Shown here: positions 33,357 through 41,095 of the stretch, in pieces
How positions within the stretch are numbered: the stretch's first letter is position 1
How the letters are laid out: each line of letters starts with the position of its first letter
NCBI GenBank assembly: GCA_039030915.1
Contig: JBCCDG010000005.1
Span: 1 to 64,000, forward strand
DNA: 64,000 nt
Reading direction: 5' to 3'
Origin: Thermohalobaculum sp039030915
GTDB taxonomy: Bacteria; Pseudomonadota; Alphaproteobacteria; Rhodobacterales; Rhodobacteraceae
Notes under the pieces: generated by a model
What the model was told of the DNA's origin: nothing
What the model saw: the letters and a program-made list of their open reading frames with translations, nothing else
Database searches by the model: none
Program-made: the position numbers and the translations under genes

Positions 33357-34058
33357 TCAGGCGCGCCGCCGGCATCCCATGAGCCCGAGAACCCCGATGG
33401 CGCCCAGCGCGAGCGGCAGCGTCGCGGGCACCGGCACAACCGCCGCCTCGAAGGTCTCGTAGGTGAAGATCGACTGCGCTGGTGGTGGCGGCGGGTCGCC
33501 CGGCCCCGTGACGGAGGCCAGCTCTTCGATGCCGAAGAAATTCGGCGGCGTCGAGGACGCGACGATGTCGGCCGGGTCCGCAGCGAGGAGGGCGGCGATG
33601 GCCGAGCCTAGGAAGAGGTCGCCGATGGCGCTCGTGTTCGCGAAGACGACGCCCAGGCCAAAGCTCGTCTGCTCACCGAAGGCGCTGTCGAGGTCACCTG
33701 TGAGAATGATCCCGTCGATCGCGGCACCGAAAGCGATGGTGTCGTCTAAGACCGTCGCCTGAAGGTTCGAGATGCCGATGGTGACGACGTCCGTCGCTCC
33801 CCCGCCGAAGAGCGTCACGCTTCCCGACCCGACGCCGAGATAGGTCTCGGATGTCGAGCTTGCGCCCGAAGGCGGCGTGCCTGCGTCCTCGATCACGAGC
33901 GTCGCCTCGGCGACGATCGGTGCGAAGGGCGCTGTCGGATCGGCCGTGGAGGAACCGAGATCGATGTTGCCGGCCACGTTGATCCTGAGGTCCACCGCAC
34001 CTGCCGGCGATGCCAGCGCCAGCATCGCGACCGCGGCCATCGTCTTCGTGAGATCCAT
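33357..34058 (-). CDS. VPLPA-CTERM sorting-signal surface protein
   Basis: A 233-residue secreted protein: signal peptide MAAVAMLALASPAGA near the start, a Gly/Ser/Thr/Ala-rich beta-type body without cysteines until the end, a Pro-rich linker (GDPPPPPAQS), and a C-terminal sorting tail VPVPATLPLALGAIGVLGLM followed by GCRRRA. This PEP-CTERM-like variant (VPLPA) is common in Rhodobacterales and is processed by a dedicated exosortase; none is in the window. GGGAGGGGG precedes the start. Function of the body is unknown. Confidence 0.82.
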   Translation of the reverse strand: MDLTKTMAAVAMLALASPAGAVDLRINVAGNIDLGSSTADPTAPFAPIVAEATLVIEDAGTPPSGASSTSETYLGVGSGSVTLFGGGATDVVTIGISNLQATVLDDTIAFGAAIDGIILTGDLDSAFGEQTSFGLGVVFANTSAIGDLFLGSAIAALLAADPADIVASSTPPNFFGIEELASVTGPGDPPPPPAQSIFTYETFEAAVVPVPATLPLALGAIGVLGLMGCRRRA

Positions 34059-34090
34059 CCGAACCCCCTCCCTATCGATCTACCCCTGCA

Positions 34091-34111
34091 AGGCTCGGCC
34101 GATTCGAGCCT
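34091..34111 (-). other. Hairpin between hslU and the VPLPA-CTERM gene
   Basis: AGGCTCG (34091-34097) pairs perfectly with CGAGCCT (34105-34111) across a 7-base loop. It lies 35 bases past the hslU stop, and 33 bases before the next gene on the same strand. No T-run follows, so it is at best a weak terminator. Confidence 0.35.
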
Positions 34112-34145
34112 GGAGGCAATCGCAAAGGGGCCGCTTCGGACAGGC

Positions 34146-35447
34146 TCAGAGCACGTAGCGGCGCAGATCCGACGACTGAGAAAGGTCGGCCAGCTGCGTC
34201 TCGACCATCGCGCCATCGACCGTCACCGTCTCCCCCTCCCGGTCGGGCGCCGTGAAGCTCAGCTCCTCGAGCACGCGCTCCAGCACCGTGTGCAGCCGCC
34301 GGGCGCCGATGTTCTCGATCTCGGCATTCACCTCCGCCGCGATGCGCGCGAGCGCTGCGACCCCATCCTCCGCAAAGGAAAGCGCCACTCCCTCCGCCTG
34401 CATGAGCGCCTCGTACTGGCGGGTGAGGGCGAAGTCCGTATCGGTCAGGATCGCGCGGAAATCGGCCTCCGTCAGGGCCTGGAGCTCGACCCGGATCGGC
34501 AGACGCCCCTGCAGCTCCGGCAAAAGGTCCGACGGCTTGGCGATGTGGAAGGCCCCTGACGCGATGAAGAGGATATGATCGGTCTTCACCGACCCGTGCT
34601 TCGTGGTGACGGTCGTGCCCTCGATAAGCGGCAGGAGGTCGCGCTGCACGCCCTCGCGGCTCACATCCGCGCCCTGCCGCGAGGCGGAAGTCGCCACCTT
34701 GTCGATCTCGTCGAGGAAGACGATGCCGTTCTGCTCCACGAGCCGGATCGCGTCCCGCGTGATCTGCTCCTGATCGATCAGCTTGTCCGCCTCCTCCGCG
34801 ATCAGCACATCGTAGCTCTCCAACACGGTCATTCGCCGCCGCTTGGTCCGCCCCGAAAAGGCCTTGCCGAAGATGTCGCCGAGATTGGCCATCCCACCCT
34901 GGGGCATGCCGGGGATCTCGAGCATCTGCATCGGATTCGAGGTGTCCGCGACCTCGAGCTCGATCACCGTGTCGTCGAGCTTGTTGTCGCGCAGCTTCTG
35001 CCGGAACGAGTTCTTCGTGGTCTCCGAGGCGTGCTCACCGACGAGCGCGGTCAGCACGCGCTCCTCCGCCGCCTTGTGCGCGGTCGCGCGCAGCTCCTGG
35101 CGCCGCGTCTCTCGCGCCATGACGATGGCGGTCTCGACGAGGTCGCGCACGATCTGCTCCACGTCGCGGCCCACATAACCGACCTCGGTGAACTTCGTGG
35201 CCTCGACCTTCAGGAACGGCGCATTGGCAAGCCTGGCCAGGCGGCGGGAGATCTCGGTCTTGCCCACGCCCGTCGGCCCGATCATGAGGATGTTCTTCGG
35301 AGACACCTCCTCGCGCATGCCGGCCTCGAGCTGCTGGCGGCGCCAGCGGTTGCGCAGGGCAATGGCGACGGCGCGCTTGGCGGCGCGCTGCCCGATGATG
35401 AAACGGTCGAGCTCCGAGACGATCTCGCGGGGCGTCAGCTCGGTCAT
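34146..35447 (-). CDS. hslU: ATP-dependent protease ATPase subunit HslU
   Basis: AAA+ unfoldase that feeds proteins to HslV. The 433-residue protein has the N-terminal RFIIGQRAAKRAVAIALRN, Walker A GPTGVGKT (residues 57-64), the pore loop GYVGRD, Walker B FLDEIDK, a variable I domain and the C-terminal DLRRYVL that docks into HslV. The frame is open upstream, but the ATG at 35447 follows a GGAGG site and gives the standard start MTELTPREIV. Normally next to hslV; here a membrane-protein gene lies between them. Confidence 0.97.
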   Translation of the reverse strand: MTELTPREIVSELDRFIIGQRAAKRAVAIALRNRWRRQQLEAGMREEVSPKNILMIGPTGVGKTEISRRLARLANAPFLKVEATKFTEVGYVGRDVEQIVRDLVETAIVMARETRRQELRATAHKAAEERVLTALVGEHASETTKNSFRQKLRDNKLDDTVIELEVADTSNPMQMLEIPGMPQGGMANLGDIFGKAFSGRTKRRRMTVLESYDVLIAEEADKLIDQEQITRDAIRLVEQNGIVFLDEIDKVATSASRQGADVSREGVQRDLLPLIEGTTVTTKHGSVKTDHILFIASGAFHIAKPSDLLPELQGRLPIRVELQALTEADFRAILTDTDFALTRQYEALMQAEGVALSFAEDGVAALARIAAEVNAEIENIGARRLHTVLERVLEELSFTAPDREGETVTVDGAMVETQLADLSQSSDLRRYVL

Positions 35448-35709
35448 GCAGTCCTCCGGTTGGGTTCCGCGCAGATAGTCCGACGGCGCCGGCACCGCCA
35501 GCCCCCACGCCGTTTCGGCCGCGGCGCCGCATGCGGCGAGACGGGGGCCGCGCCGGAGACCGAGGCCACCCGCACCGCTGTCGGCCAGTACCGTCGTGAC
35601 CGGCATCGCCGAGCGGCTCGAAGCCCGTAGGTGCAAACCATGTTCTTTAAATGTTCACATCCGCCACCCTACGCTGACGTGGGCGGGCGCGGGCGCTGTA
35701 CGACCCCGA
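35448..35709. other. Region upstream of hslU
   Basis: 262 bases separating hslU from the membrane-protein gene on the same strand, so hslU may have its own promoter. An AT-rich patch at 35638-35660 contains GTTC-N7-GTTC (listed separately). No gene is seen. Confidence 0.4.
35642..35656 (+). promoter_or_regulatory. Possible LexA-type box (GTTC-N7-GTTC)
   Basis: GTTCTTTAAATGTTC fits the alphaproteobacterial LexA pattern GTTC-N7-GTTC exactly and sits in an AT-rich patch 195 bases upstream of hslU. About two such matches are expected by chance in 64 kb counting both strands, so the evidence is weak. Confidence 0.25.
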
Positions 35710-36828
35710 TCAGATTGCGGAGAGATCCTTCGGGGGCGGCCAGATCTGCCGCTCGGGCCAGTTCCGCTGGATGTGGCGGGGCTGCATAGTCCAGCCGATC
35801 GGCACGAAGAAGCGCTGGCGGGTATAGCCCCAGAGCACCATGCCGAAAGCGACCACCGCGGTGATGCCCCAGGCGAGCTCGAAGACGGTCATCGTGTAGC
35901 CCGCCTGGTAGACGACGTTGACAACCAGGGGCCGTGCCATGGCAAGCCAGATGGCCACAAGTACCGGGATCCGGTCGATCCGCATGGCATAGAGAAAGCC
36001 CGCGACGAAGAGGAAGACGAGCACCGCCACGTCGAACCCGGCCGGCAGCGCCTCCGCCAACCGCCCAGCGATCAGCGCCACGATGGCGGTGCTGATCACA
36101 TGCAGCGGCCGCGCCGCCTGCAACCCGAACCAGTCCCCGTAGAGATCGAGCCAGCGCGCCTTGACCATGCCAAGCACCGCCAGCGTGCCGAAGAAGGCCA
36201 TGCTCCAGGGCTGGTCGATGAAGGCTGCGAGAAAACCCCGCGGGCTGAACCCCTCGATCTGCCCCCAGTTCTCGGCCTTCGAGCCCTTGAAGAAGAGAAA
36301 GAGCGAGATCACCGAGAAGGTCACGATGGGCGAGATCAGCCCCGCCAGCCGGAACCGATAGGCATAGATCATCATGCCAACGGTCGTCGCAGAATAGATC
36401 ACCGTGATGAATTCGAGCCCCGGCAGCGCGCGCAGTGTCGGCGTCGAGAGCGAGAGGGCGAGCGCGAAGGAAGCTGGCCCGAGCAGTCCCAGCATCGAGC
36501 CCGGCCAGATCATCCCCCGCCGCCGCACGAGCCACTCGGCCATGACCCAGGTGACGATGCCTGCAGCGATCATGAAGGGGATCGGCGTCGTCGTCCGGCC
36601 CACATCGATCCCGGCGATCGCGAAGGTCATGCCCGCATAGCCGATCCAGCCGAAGAAGATGACGTTGACCCAGAAGACCTCGAGCTTCTTGTTGCGCTGG
36701 GGCTCGCCCACCGGGTCGGCCAGGGCCAGCTCGCGGCCGTAGATCAGCGGCTTGCGCAGCATCCATTCGAGTAACTGCCCGAGCGCGCCGCCCGGCGCCG
36801 CCCGCCCCTGCCCGGCTGCCTCGCTCAT
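35710..36828 (-). CDS. Unrecognised polytopic membrane protein between hslV and hslU
   Basis: A 372-residue protein with about ten membrane helices. The N-terminal ~70 residues are cytoplasmic-looking and contain LLEWMLRKPLIYGRELALADP; the C-terminal tail is basic and aromatic and ends WPPPKDLSAI. I do not recognise the family, though the layout could suit a TRAP- or tripartite-type permease component. Its start overlaps the hslV stop by four bases (ATGA), so it is probably made together with HslV. No cofactor motif is visible. Confidence 0.75.
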   Translation of the reverse strand: MSEAAGQGRAAPGGALGQLLEWMLRKPLIYGRELALADPVGEPQRNKKLEVFWVNVIFFGWIGYAGMTFAIAGIDVGRTTTPIPFMIAAGIVTWVMAEWLVRRRGMIWPGSMLGLLGPASFALALSLSTPTLRALPGLEFITVIYSATTVGMMIYAYRFRLAGLISPIVTFSVISLFLFFKGSKAENWGQIEGFSPRGFLAAFIDQPWSMAFFGTLAVLGMVKARWLDLYGDWFGLQAARPLHVISTAIVALIAGRLAEALPAGFDVAVLVFLFVAGFLYAMRIDRIPVLVAIWLAMARPLVVNVVYQAGYTMTVFELAWGITAVVAFGMVLWGYTRQRFFVPIGWTMQPRHIQRNWPERQIWPPPKDLSAI

Positions 36829-37382
36829 GCCTCGACGATCTCCACCACGGCGTTGGCGTTGGTGTAGACGCAGATCTCGGCTGCGATGGCGAGAGCCCGA
36901 CGGGCGACCGCTTCCGCGTCCATCTCCGTGTCCGACAGCGCGCGTGCGGCGGCGAGCGCATACATCCCGCCCGAGCCGATGGCGGCCACGCCACCGTCGG
37001 GCTCCATCACGTCGCCGTTGCCGGTGACGACGAGCAGTGTCGCTCCGTCCGTCACGATCAGCATCGCCTCGAGATTGCGGAGCATCTTGTCCGTGCGCCA
37101 GTCCTTGGCGAGCTCGACCGCGGCGCGCAGCAGCTGGCCCGGCGCGGCCTCCAGCTTCGCCTCGAGCTTCTCGAGGAGCGTGAAGGCGTCCGCCGTCGCC
37201 CCCGCAAAGCCCACGACCACGTCATGCCCGCCGGGCGAGATGCGGCGCACCTTGGTGGCCGTCGCCTTGATCACGGTCTGCCCGAGGCTGACCTGCCCGT
37301 CGCCCGCGATGGCCACGCGCCCGCCCTTCTTCACGCCCACGATCGTCGTGCCGTGCCAGCGCGCGTCCTGCCGATCCGTCAT
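36825..37382 (-). CDS. hslV: ATP-dependent protease peptidase subunit HslV
   Basis: Proteasome-like threonine peptidase. The 185-residue precursor has a short propeptide ending at HG, then the catalytic Thr in TTIVGVKKGG, with GDGQVSLGQTVIK and the GSGGMYALAAARAL stretch typical of HslV. The ATG at 37382 has GGGAG six bases upstream; an ATG five codons earlier is less well placed. It is divergent from hisB and followed, with a four-base overlap, by a membrane-protein gene instead of hslU. Confidence 0.96.
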   Translation of the reverse strand: MTDRQDARWHGTTIVGVKKGGRVAIAGDGQVSLGQTVIKATATKVRRISPGGHDVVVGFAGATADAFTLLEKLEAKLEAAPGQLLRAAVELAKDWRTDKMLRNLEAMLIVTDGATLLVVTGNGDVMEPDGGVAAIGSGGMYALAAARALSDTEMDAEAVARRALAIAAEICVYTNANAVVEIVEA

Positions 37383-37425
37383 GCCGCTCTCCCGCACCGG
37401 CCCCCGCCGGCATCCCCATCGGTCC

Positions 37426-37451
37426 TGCCAGGTATCTACGTGTATCTGGCA
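37426..37451. promoter_or_regulatory. Inverted repeat in the hslV-hisB divergent promoter region
   Basis: TGCCAGGTA (37426-37434) and TATCTGGCA (37443-37451) are inverted copies matching at eight of nine positions around an 8-base spacer. The 119-base gap carries promoters for both hslV and hisB, so this is a candidate operator; no known regulator is assigned. Confidence 0.4.
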
Positions 37452-37501
37452 CCCGCGGTTTCAAAGGCCTATAGGACGATGGCGATTTCGAGGAGGGGCC
37501 G

Positions 37502-38089
37502 ATGCGCCGCGCCGAGTTGGCCCGTGAGACGGCCGAGACCAAGATCACCGTCGAGCTCGACCTCGACGGTACCGGAGCGTCCGACTGCGCGACCGGCATC
37601 GGCTTTTTCGACCATATGCTGGACCAGATCGCGCGGCACAGCCTGATCGACCTCCGCCTGCGCGCCGAGGGCGATCTCCATATCGACGACCATCACACGG
37701 TCGAGGATGCGGGCATCGTGCTCGGCCAGGCGCTGGCGCAGGCGCTCGGCGACAAGCGCGGGATCCGGCGCTATGGCGCCAGCCTCCTGCCCATGGACGA
37801 GGCGCTGGTACGCGCAGCGCTCGATCTTTCCGGCCGGCCCTTCCTCGTCTGGGACCTGCCGATGCCGAGTGCCAAGATCGGGACCTTCGATACCGAACTC
37901 GTGCGCGAGTTCTTCACCGCGCTCGCCATGAACGCGCGCATGACGCTGCATGTGAGCCGCCTCGCGGGGGAGAACAGCCACCACATCGCGGAGGCGGCCT
38001 TCAAGGCGGTGGCGCGGGCACTGCGCGAAGCGGTGGAGCCCGATCTGCGGCGCGAGGGCGCACTGCCCAGCACCAAGGGAGCGTTGTGA
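37502..38089 (+). CDS. hisB: Imidazoleglycerol-phosphate dehydratase
   Basis: Sixth step of histidine synthesis, manganese-dependent. The 195-residue protein has GIGFFDHMLDQIARHS and DDHHTVEDAGIVLGQAL, the two His-rich metal motifs repeated later as HVSRLAGENSHHIAEAAFKA. It is the single-function form without the phosphatase domain. AGGAGG lies five bases before the ATG. It starts the local his cluster. Confidence 0.97.
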   Translation: MRRAELARETAETKITVELDLDGTGASDCATGIGFFDHMLDQIARHSLIDLRLRAEGDLHIDDHHTVEDAGIVLGQALAQALGDKRGIRRYGASLLPMDEALVRAALDLSGRPFLVWDLPMPSAKIGTFDTELVREFFTALAMNARMTLHVSRLAGENSHHIAEAAFKAVARALREAVEPDLRREGALPSTKGAL

Positions 38090-38105
38090 TGCGGGGCACA
38101 CCCTG

Positions 38106-38459
38106 ATGGAGACCGAACTCTACACCATTCACGCACGCGACGGGCTCGACGAGAAGCTGCGCATCGTCGGCGACGGACGGCATCCGCTGGGCGTGATCCC
38201 GCCGCTCTGGGCGCTCTGGCGAGGTTGCTGGATCGTGCTCCTCGCGGAGATCGCGCTCCTCGCACTCGTCGCCAGCACCGTGCCGCTGGCCTTCGGCACC
38301 GTCTATGTCGGGCTCCTCGTGCTGACGGTCCTCGAGGGCTCGACGCTAGAGCGCACGGAGCTGCGCCTGCGGGGCTGGCGCGAGGTTGCGGTGACGGAGG
38401 CGCGCTCGGAGGAGGGCGCGGAAGAGGAGTATCGGGCGGGCCGGGCGGTTTCGCCGTGA
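38106..38459 (+). CDS. DUF2628-like small membrane protein in the his operon
   Basis: A 117-residue protein with a charged N-terminus (METELYTIHARDGLDEKL), two adjacent membrane helices (CWIVLLAEIALLALVAST and TVYVGLLVLTVLEGST) and an acidic tail. The position between hisB and hisH recurs in Rhodobacterales, where it is usually annotated DUF2628; no function is known. It begins 17 bases after hisB and overlaps hisH by four bases (GTGA). Confidence 0.75.
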   Translation: METELYTIHARDGLDEKLRIVGDGRHPLGVIPPLWALWRGCWIVLLAEIALLALVASTVPLAFGTVYVGLLVLTVLEGSTLERTELRLRGWREVAVTEARSEEGAEEEYRAGRAVSP

Positions 38460-39112
38460 GCACGGTCATCGTCGACTATGGCTCGGGCAATCTGCGCTCC
38501 GCCGAGAAGGCCTTCGAGCGAATGGCGGCGGAGCGCGGCGGAGCGGGCGCGCCGCTGGGCGGGTCCGTGAGCGTCTCGGGCGATCCGGAGGTGGTGGCCC
38601 GTGCCGAGCGCATCGTCCTGCCAGGCGTCGGCGCCTTTGCCGATTGCCGCGCCGGTCTCATGGCGGTCGACGGGCTCTTCGACGCGGTGGCGGAACGGGT
38701 GGCGGAAGGGTATCCCTTCCTCGGCATCTGCGTCGGCATGCAGCTCATGGCGACGCGCGGGCTCGAACACGGGGAGACGCCGGGCTTCGACTGGATCCAT
38801 GGCGATGTCGTGCGCCTCGAACCTAACGATCCCCTGCTCAAGGTGCCGCAGATCGGCTGGAACGAGCTTACGATCACGGCGCCCGATCATCCGGTGCTGG
38901 CCGGCATCGGCCCCGGGGCGCATGCCTATTTCGTGCACTCCTACCATCTGCGCGTCCGCATCCCCGAGCACCGGCTGGCGCATGTGGGCTACGGGCACAT
39001 GGTTGCCGCTGTAGTGGGGCGGACCAACATGGTGGGCACGCAGTTCCATCCGGAGAAGAGCCAGGAGACCGGGCTCACCCTCATCGGCAACTTCCTCGCC
39101 TGGGAGCCCTGA
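38456..39112 (+). CDS. hisH: Imidazole glycerol phosphate synthase glutaminase subunit
   Basis: Class-I glutamine amidotransferase that supplies ammonia to HisF. The 218-residue protein starts VIVDYGSGNLRS, has the nucleophile in GICVGMQLM (Cys about 92) and the His-Glu pair in QFHPEKS (His about 198, Glu about 200). It uses a GTG start that overlaps the preceding gene. The insert HGETPGFDWIHGDV is normal for the family. Confidence 0.96.
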   Translation: MSTVIVDYGSGNLRSAEKAFERMAAERGGAGAPLGGSVSVSGDPEVVARAERIVLPGVGAFADCRAGLMAVDGLFDAVAERVAEGYPFLGICVGMQLMATRGLEHGETPGFDWIHGDVVRLEPNDPLLKVPQIGWNELTITAPDHPVLAGIGPGAHAYFVHSYHLRVRIPEHRLAHVGYGHMVAAVVGRTNMVGTQFHPEKSQETGLTLIGNFLAWEP

Positions 39113-39252
39113 GCGCCCCGATGCCAGCGGTCGCCCGGTGGGGCGCGGTCACGGGCGCTCACGGCTTTGCGAGACGGCGGCATCAACGCTGGCGGTGCGG
39201 CATTCGGTGCCCATTTCCTTCCTGCATCGACAACGCCATGCAGGGAAACGAC

Positions 39253-39708
39253 ATGCGCCTTCTCGCCACCACCGCCTTCGCCGCTGCCCTCGGCCTCGCG
39301 GCCCTTAGCCCCATCGCCGCAAGCGCCTCGGAGGACCCGGTCTACCAGTCCTTCCTCGGCACCGCGATCGACGGCACGGATCCGGTCGCCTACTTCACGG
39401 AGGGCAAGCCCGTGGAAGGCTCCTCGGAGTTTACGCATGACTGGAACGGCGCCAACTGGCGCTTCTCCAGCGCGGAGAACCGGGACCTCTTCGCCGCGAA
39501 CCCGGAGCAATACGCGCCCCAATACGGCGGCTATTGTGCCTGGGCGGTGAGCCAGGGCTACACGGCATCGACCGATCCGGAGGCCTGGGCCATCGTCGAT
39601 GGCAAGCTCTACCTCAACTACAATGCCGATGTTCAGAGCCGCTGGAACAAGGACGTGCCCGGGCACATCGCCTCGGCAGATGGGAACTGGCCCAAGGTCC
39701 TCGAGTAA
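39253..39708 (+). CDS. YHS-domain secreted protein
   Basis: A 151-residue periplasmic protein: signal peptide LLATTAFAAALGLAALSP, then a YHS-type domain with AIDGTDPVAYFTEGKPVEG, ANWRFSSAENRDLFAANPEQYAPQYGG (quoted in pieces: WRFSSAENRDLF, NPEQYAPQYGG) and YCAWAVSQGYTAS. YHS domains are small metal-associated modules. The ATG at 39253 follows AGGGAAA; an ATG at 39238 is a less likely start. It lies between hisH and a convergent SCO1 cluster, which hints at a metal-related role. Confidence 0.85.
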   Translation: MRLLATTAFAAALGLAALSPIAASASEDPVYQSFLGTAIDGTDPVAYFTEGKPVEGSSEFTHDWNGANWRFSSAENRDLFAANPEQYAPQYGGYCAWAVSQGYTASTDPEAWAIVDGKLYLNYNADVQSRWNKDVPGHIASADGNWPKVLE

Positions 39709-39717
39709 CCGGACCCA

Positions 39718-39740
39718 GGCCGGGCTTGAGAGCCCAGGCC
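39718..39740. terminator. Hairpin between convergent YHS and SCO1 genes
   Basis: GGCCGGGCT and AGCCCAGGCC form a 9-bp stem with one bulged A and a TGAG loop in the 51-base gap between converging genes. No T-run follows; a shared bidirectional terminator role is plausible. Confidence 0.45.
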
Positions 39741-39759
39741 CGCGACCCGGGCGGCGCGC

Positions 39760-40515
39760 TCAGGTGCCGTCCGGGACCAGATGCTTGTCGATGAGGGTCG
39801 CGATCCGTTCGGGGCCGAGGATCGGCGGCAGCACGCTCTTCACGGTGCCCTTGGCGTCGATCAGGTAGATGAAGCCGCCATGGGCGAAGATCGGCCGGCC
39901 GAGCGGATCGGTCGCGACCTCCGTCACTTGGACCTGAAAGGCCGCGCGCGCCGCCGCAAGCGCCTCGGCCGAGCCAGTGAGGCCGAGTAAGCGCGGGTGC
40001 CAGCCCGGCATTGCCTCGGCCAGCGCCTCGGGCGTGTCACGCGCGGGATCGACCGTGATCATGAGCGGCTGTACCGCCTCCCCCGCCGGGCCCAGCGCAT
40101 CGATCGCCGCCGCCATGCGCGGCAACGCTACGTCACAGATCGACTCGCAACCCGCATAGCCGAAGAAGAGCACCAGCGGCGTGCCCCTCAGGCTCTCATG
40201 GCTCATCCGCTCGCCCGTATGCGCCACGAGGTCGAAGCGCGGCTCGATCTTGATCGGGAAGCCGCCGGCCAGCGGGACGGGGGCGCGGCCGGCGCGGTCG
40301 TTCCGCGTCCCCGCCGGCCCCTCCTCGAGCGCCGTGTTCGCCGGCTGTCCGCCCGCCGGATGCTCCTTCGGCTCCGTCTCCGCGGCCTCGCGCATCTTCT
40401 TGGCGACCGCCTCGTAGTCGTGGTGCTCCGTGCCATGGGCGCCCGCGGCCCCCGGTGCTGCAAGGGCGAGCACCGCGGCGGCGATGAACGCATGGCTCAC
40501 GCGGCCCGCGCGCAT
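39760..40515 (-). CDS. SCO1/SenC family copper protein
   Basis: A 251-residue secreted thioredoxin-fold protein. After a signal peptide and a linker with His residues (AHGTEHHDYE), the copper site CESIC is at about residues 123-127, with the third ligand His about 212 in FAHGGFIYLID. SCO proteins deliver copper to oxidase CuA sites or serve in redox signalling. The cbb3 oxidase in this window has no CuA, so the target is probably another oxidase or a denitrification enzyme. Last of three co-directional genes; it overlaps the previous one by one base. Confidence 0.9.
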   Translation of the reverse strand: MRAGRVSHAFIAAAVLALAAPGAAGAHGTEHHDYEAVAKKMREAAETEPKEHPAGGQPANTALEEGPAGTRNDRAGRAPVPLAGGFPIKIEPRFDLVAHTGERMSHESLRGTPLVLFFGYAGCESICDVALPRMAAAIDALGPAGEAVQPLMITVDPARDTPEALAEAMPGWHPRLLGLTGSAEALAAARAAFQVQVTEVATDPLGRPIFAHGGFIYLIDAKGTVKSVLPPILGPERIATLIDKHLVPDGT

Positions 40516-41087
40516 CAGAAGTTCTCCTCCGCGTATTTCTCGTCCGCCTCCTTGCCGAGGCCGAGATGGCCCGTGGTATCGATCCGCTCGTGGATGAGCG
40601 GGTCGCGTCGGAACCACGGGCCCTTCTCACCGATCGGGTTCTCGGTGCGGGCCTCCCAGCCCTTGGTGAAGTTGTTGGTCTTCGCCGTCTCGCCGCCGAC
40701 CGTCACGGTCTGGACTTGCATGATCTCGGCCCCCTTCGTCACCTCAGGGTCGCCGACGAGGAGACCGTCGACCGTCACCGTCTGCCCGCAATAGGCCGCG
40801 AGATCGTAGGTGCCGCCCGAGAAGATCGGCTGGATGTTCTTGAAGACGAGCAGCGTCTTGCCGTCGGCCACGCGCTCCAGAACCATCTGCCTGAGGCCAC
40901 CGCCGCAATCCTCGGGGCAATCCCCCGTCAGCGCGCAGACCGCATCCGTGACCTTCGCCTCGAAGCGGGCCTTGGTCTCGCCATGGGCGAGATTCCAGTT
41001 CTTCGCCTCCGATCCCTCGCTGAAATCCGCAGCACCCGCCGGGGCTGCGAGGAGCACGGCAACAGCCGCCATCGTCATCCGTTTCAT
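40515..41087 (-). CDS. Secreted protein with OB-like domain, SCO1 partner
   Basis: A 190-residue protein with a signal peptide (MTMAAVAVLLAAPAGAADF). Four cysteines lie at about 51, 57, 61 and 100 (AVCALTGDCPEDCGGGL; LAAYCGQTV), a pattern suited to metal or heme binding. The central VDGLLVGDPEVTKGAEIMQV suggests a small beta-barrel. I do not recognise a named family. It sits between SCO1 and another Cys-rich secreted protein, 8 bases from the latter, so a copper or oxidase maturation role is likely by association. Confidence 0.7.
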   Translation of the reverse strand: MKRMTMAAVAVLLAAPAGAADFSEGSEAKNWNLAHGETKARFEAKVTDAVCALTGDCPEDCGGGLRQMVLERVADGKTLLVFKNIQPIFSGGTYDLAAYCGQTVTVDGLLVGDPEVTKGAEIMQVQTVTVGGETAKTNNFTKGWEARTENPIGEKGPWFRRDPLIHERIDTTGHLGLGKEADEKYAEENF

Positions 41088-41095
41088 GGCGCGCC

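Noticed and set aside
35596..36774. 392-codon plus-strand frame opposite the membrane protein between hslV and hslU
   Set aside because: Highly charged low-complexity translation (Asp, Arg, His, Glu), typical of an antisense shadow of hydrophobic helices.
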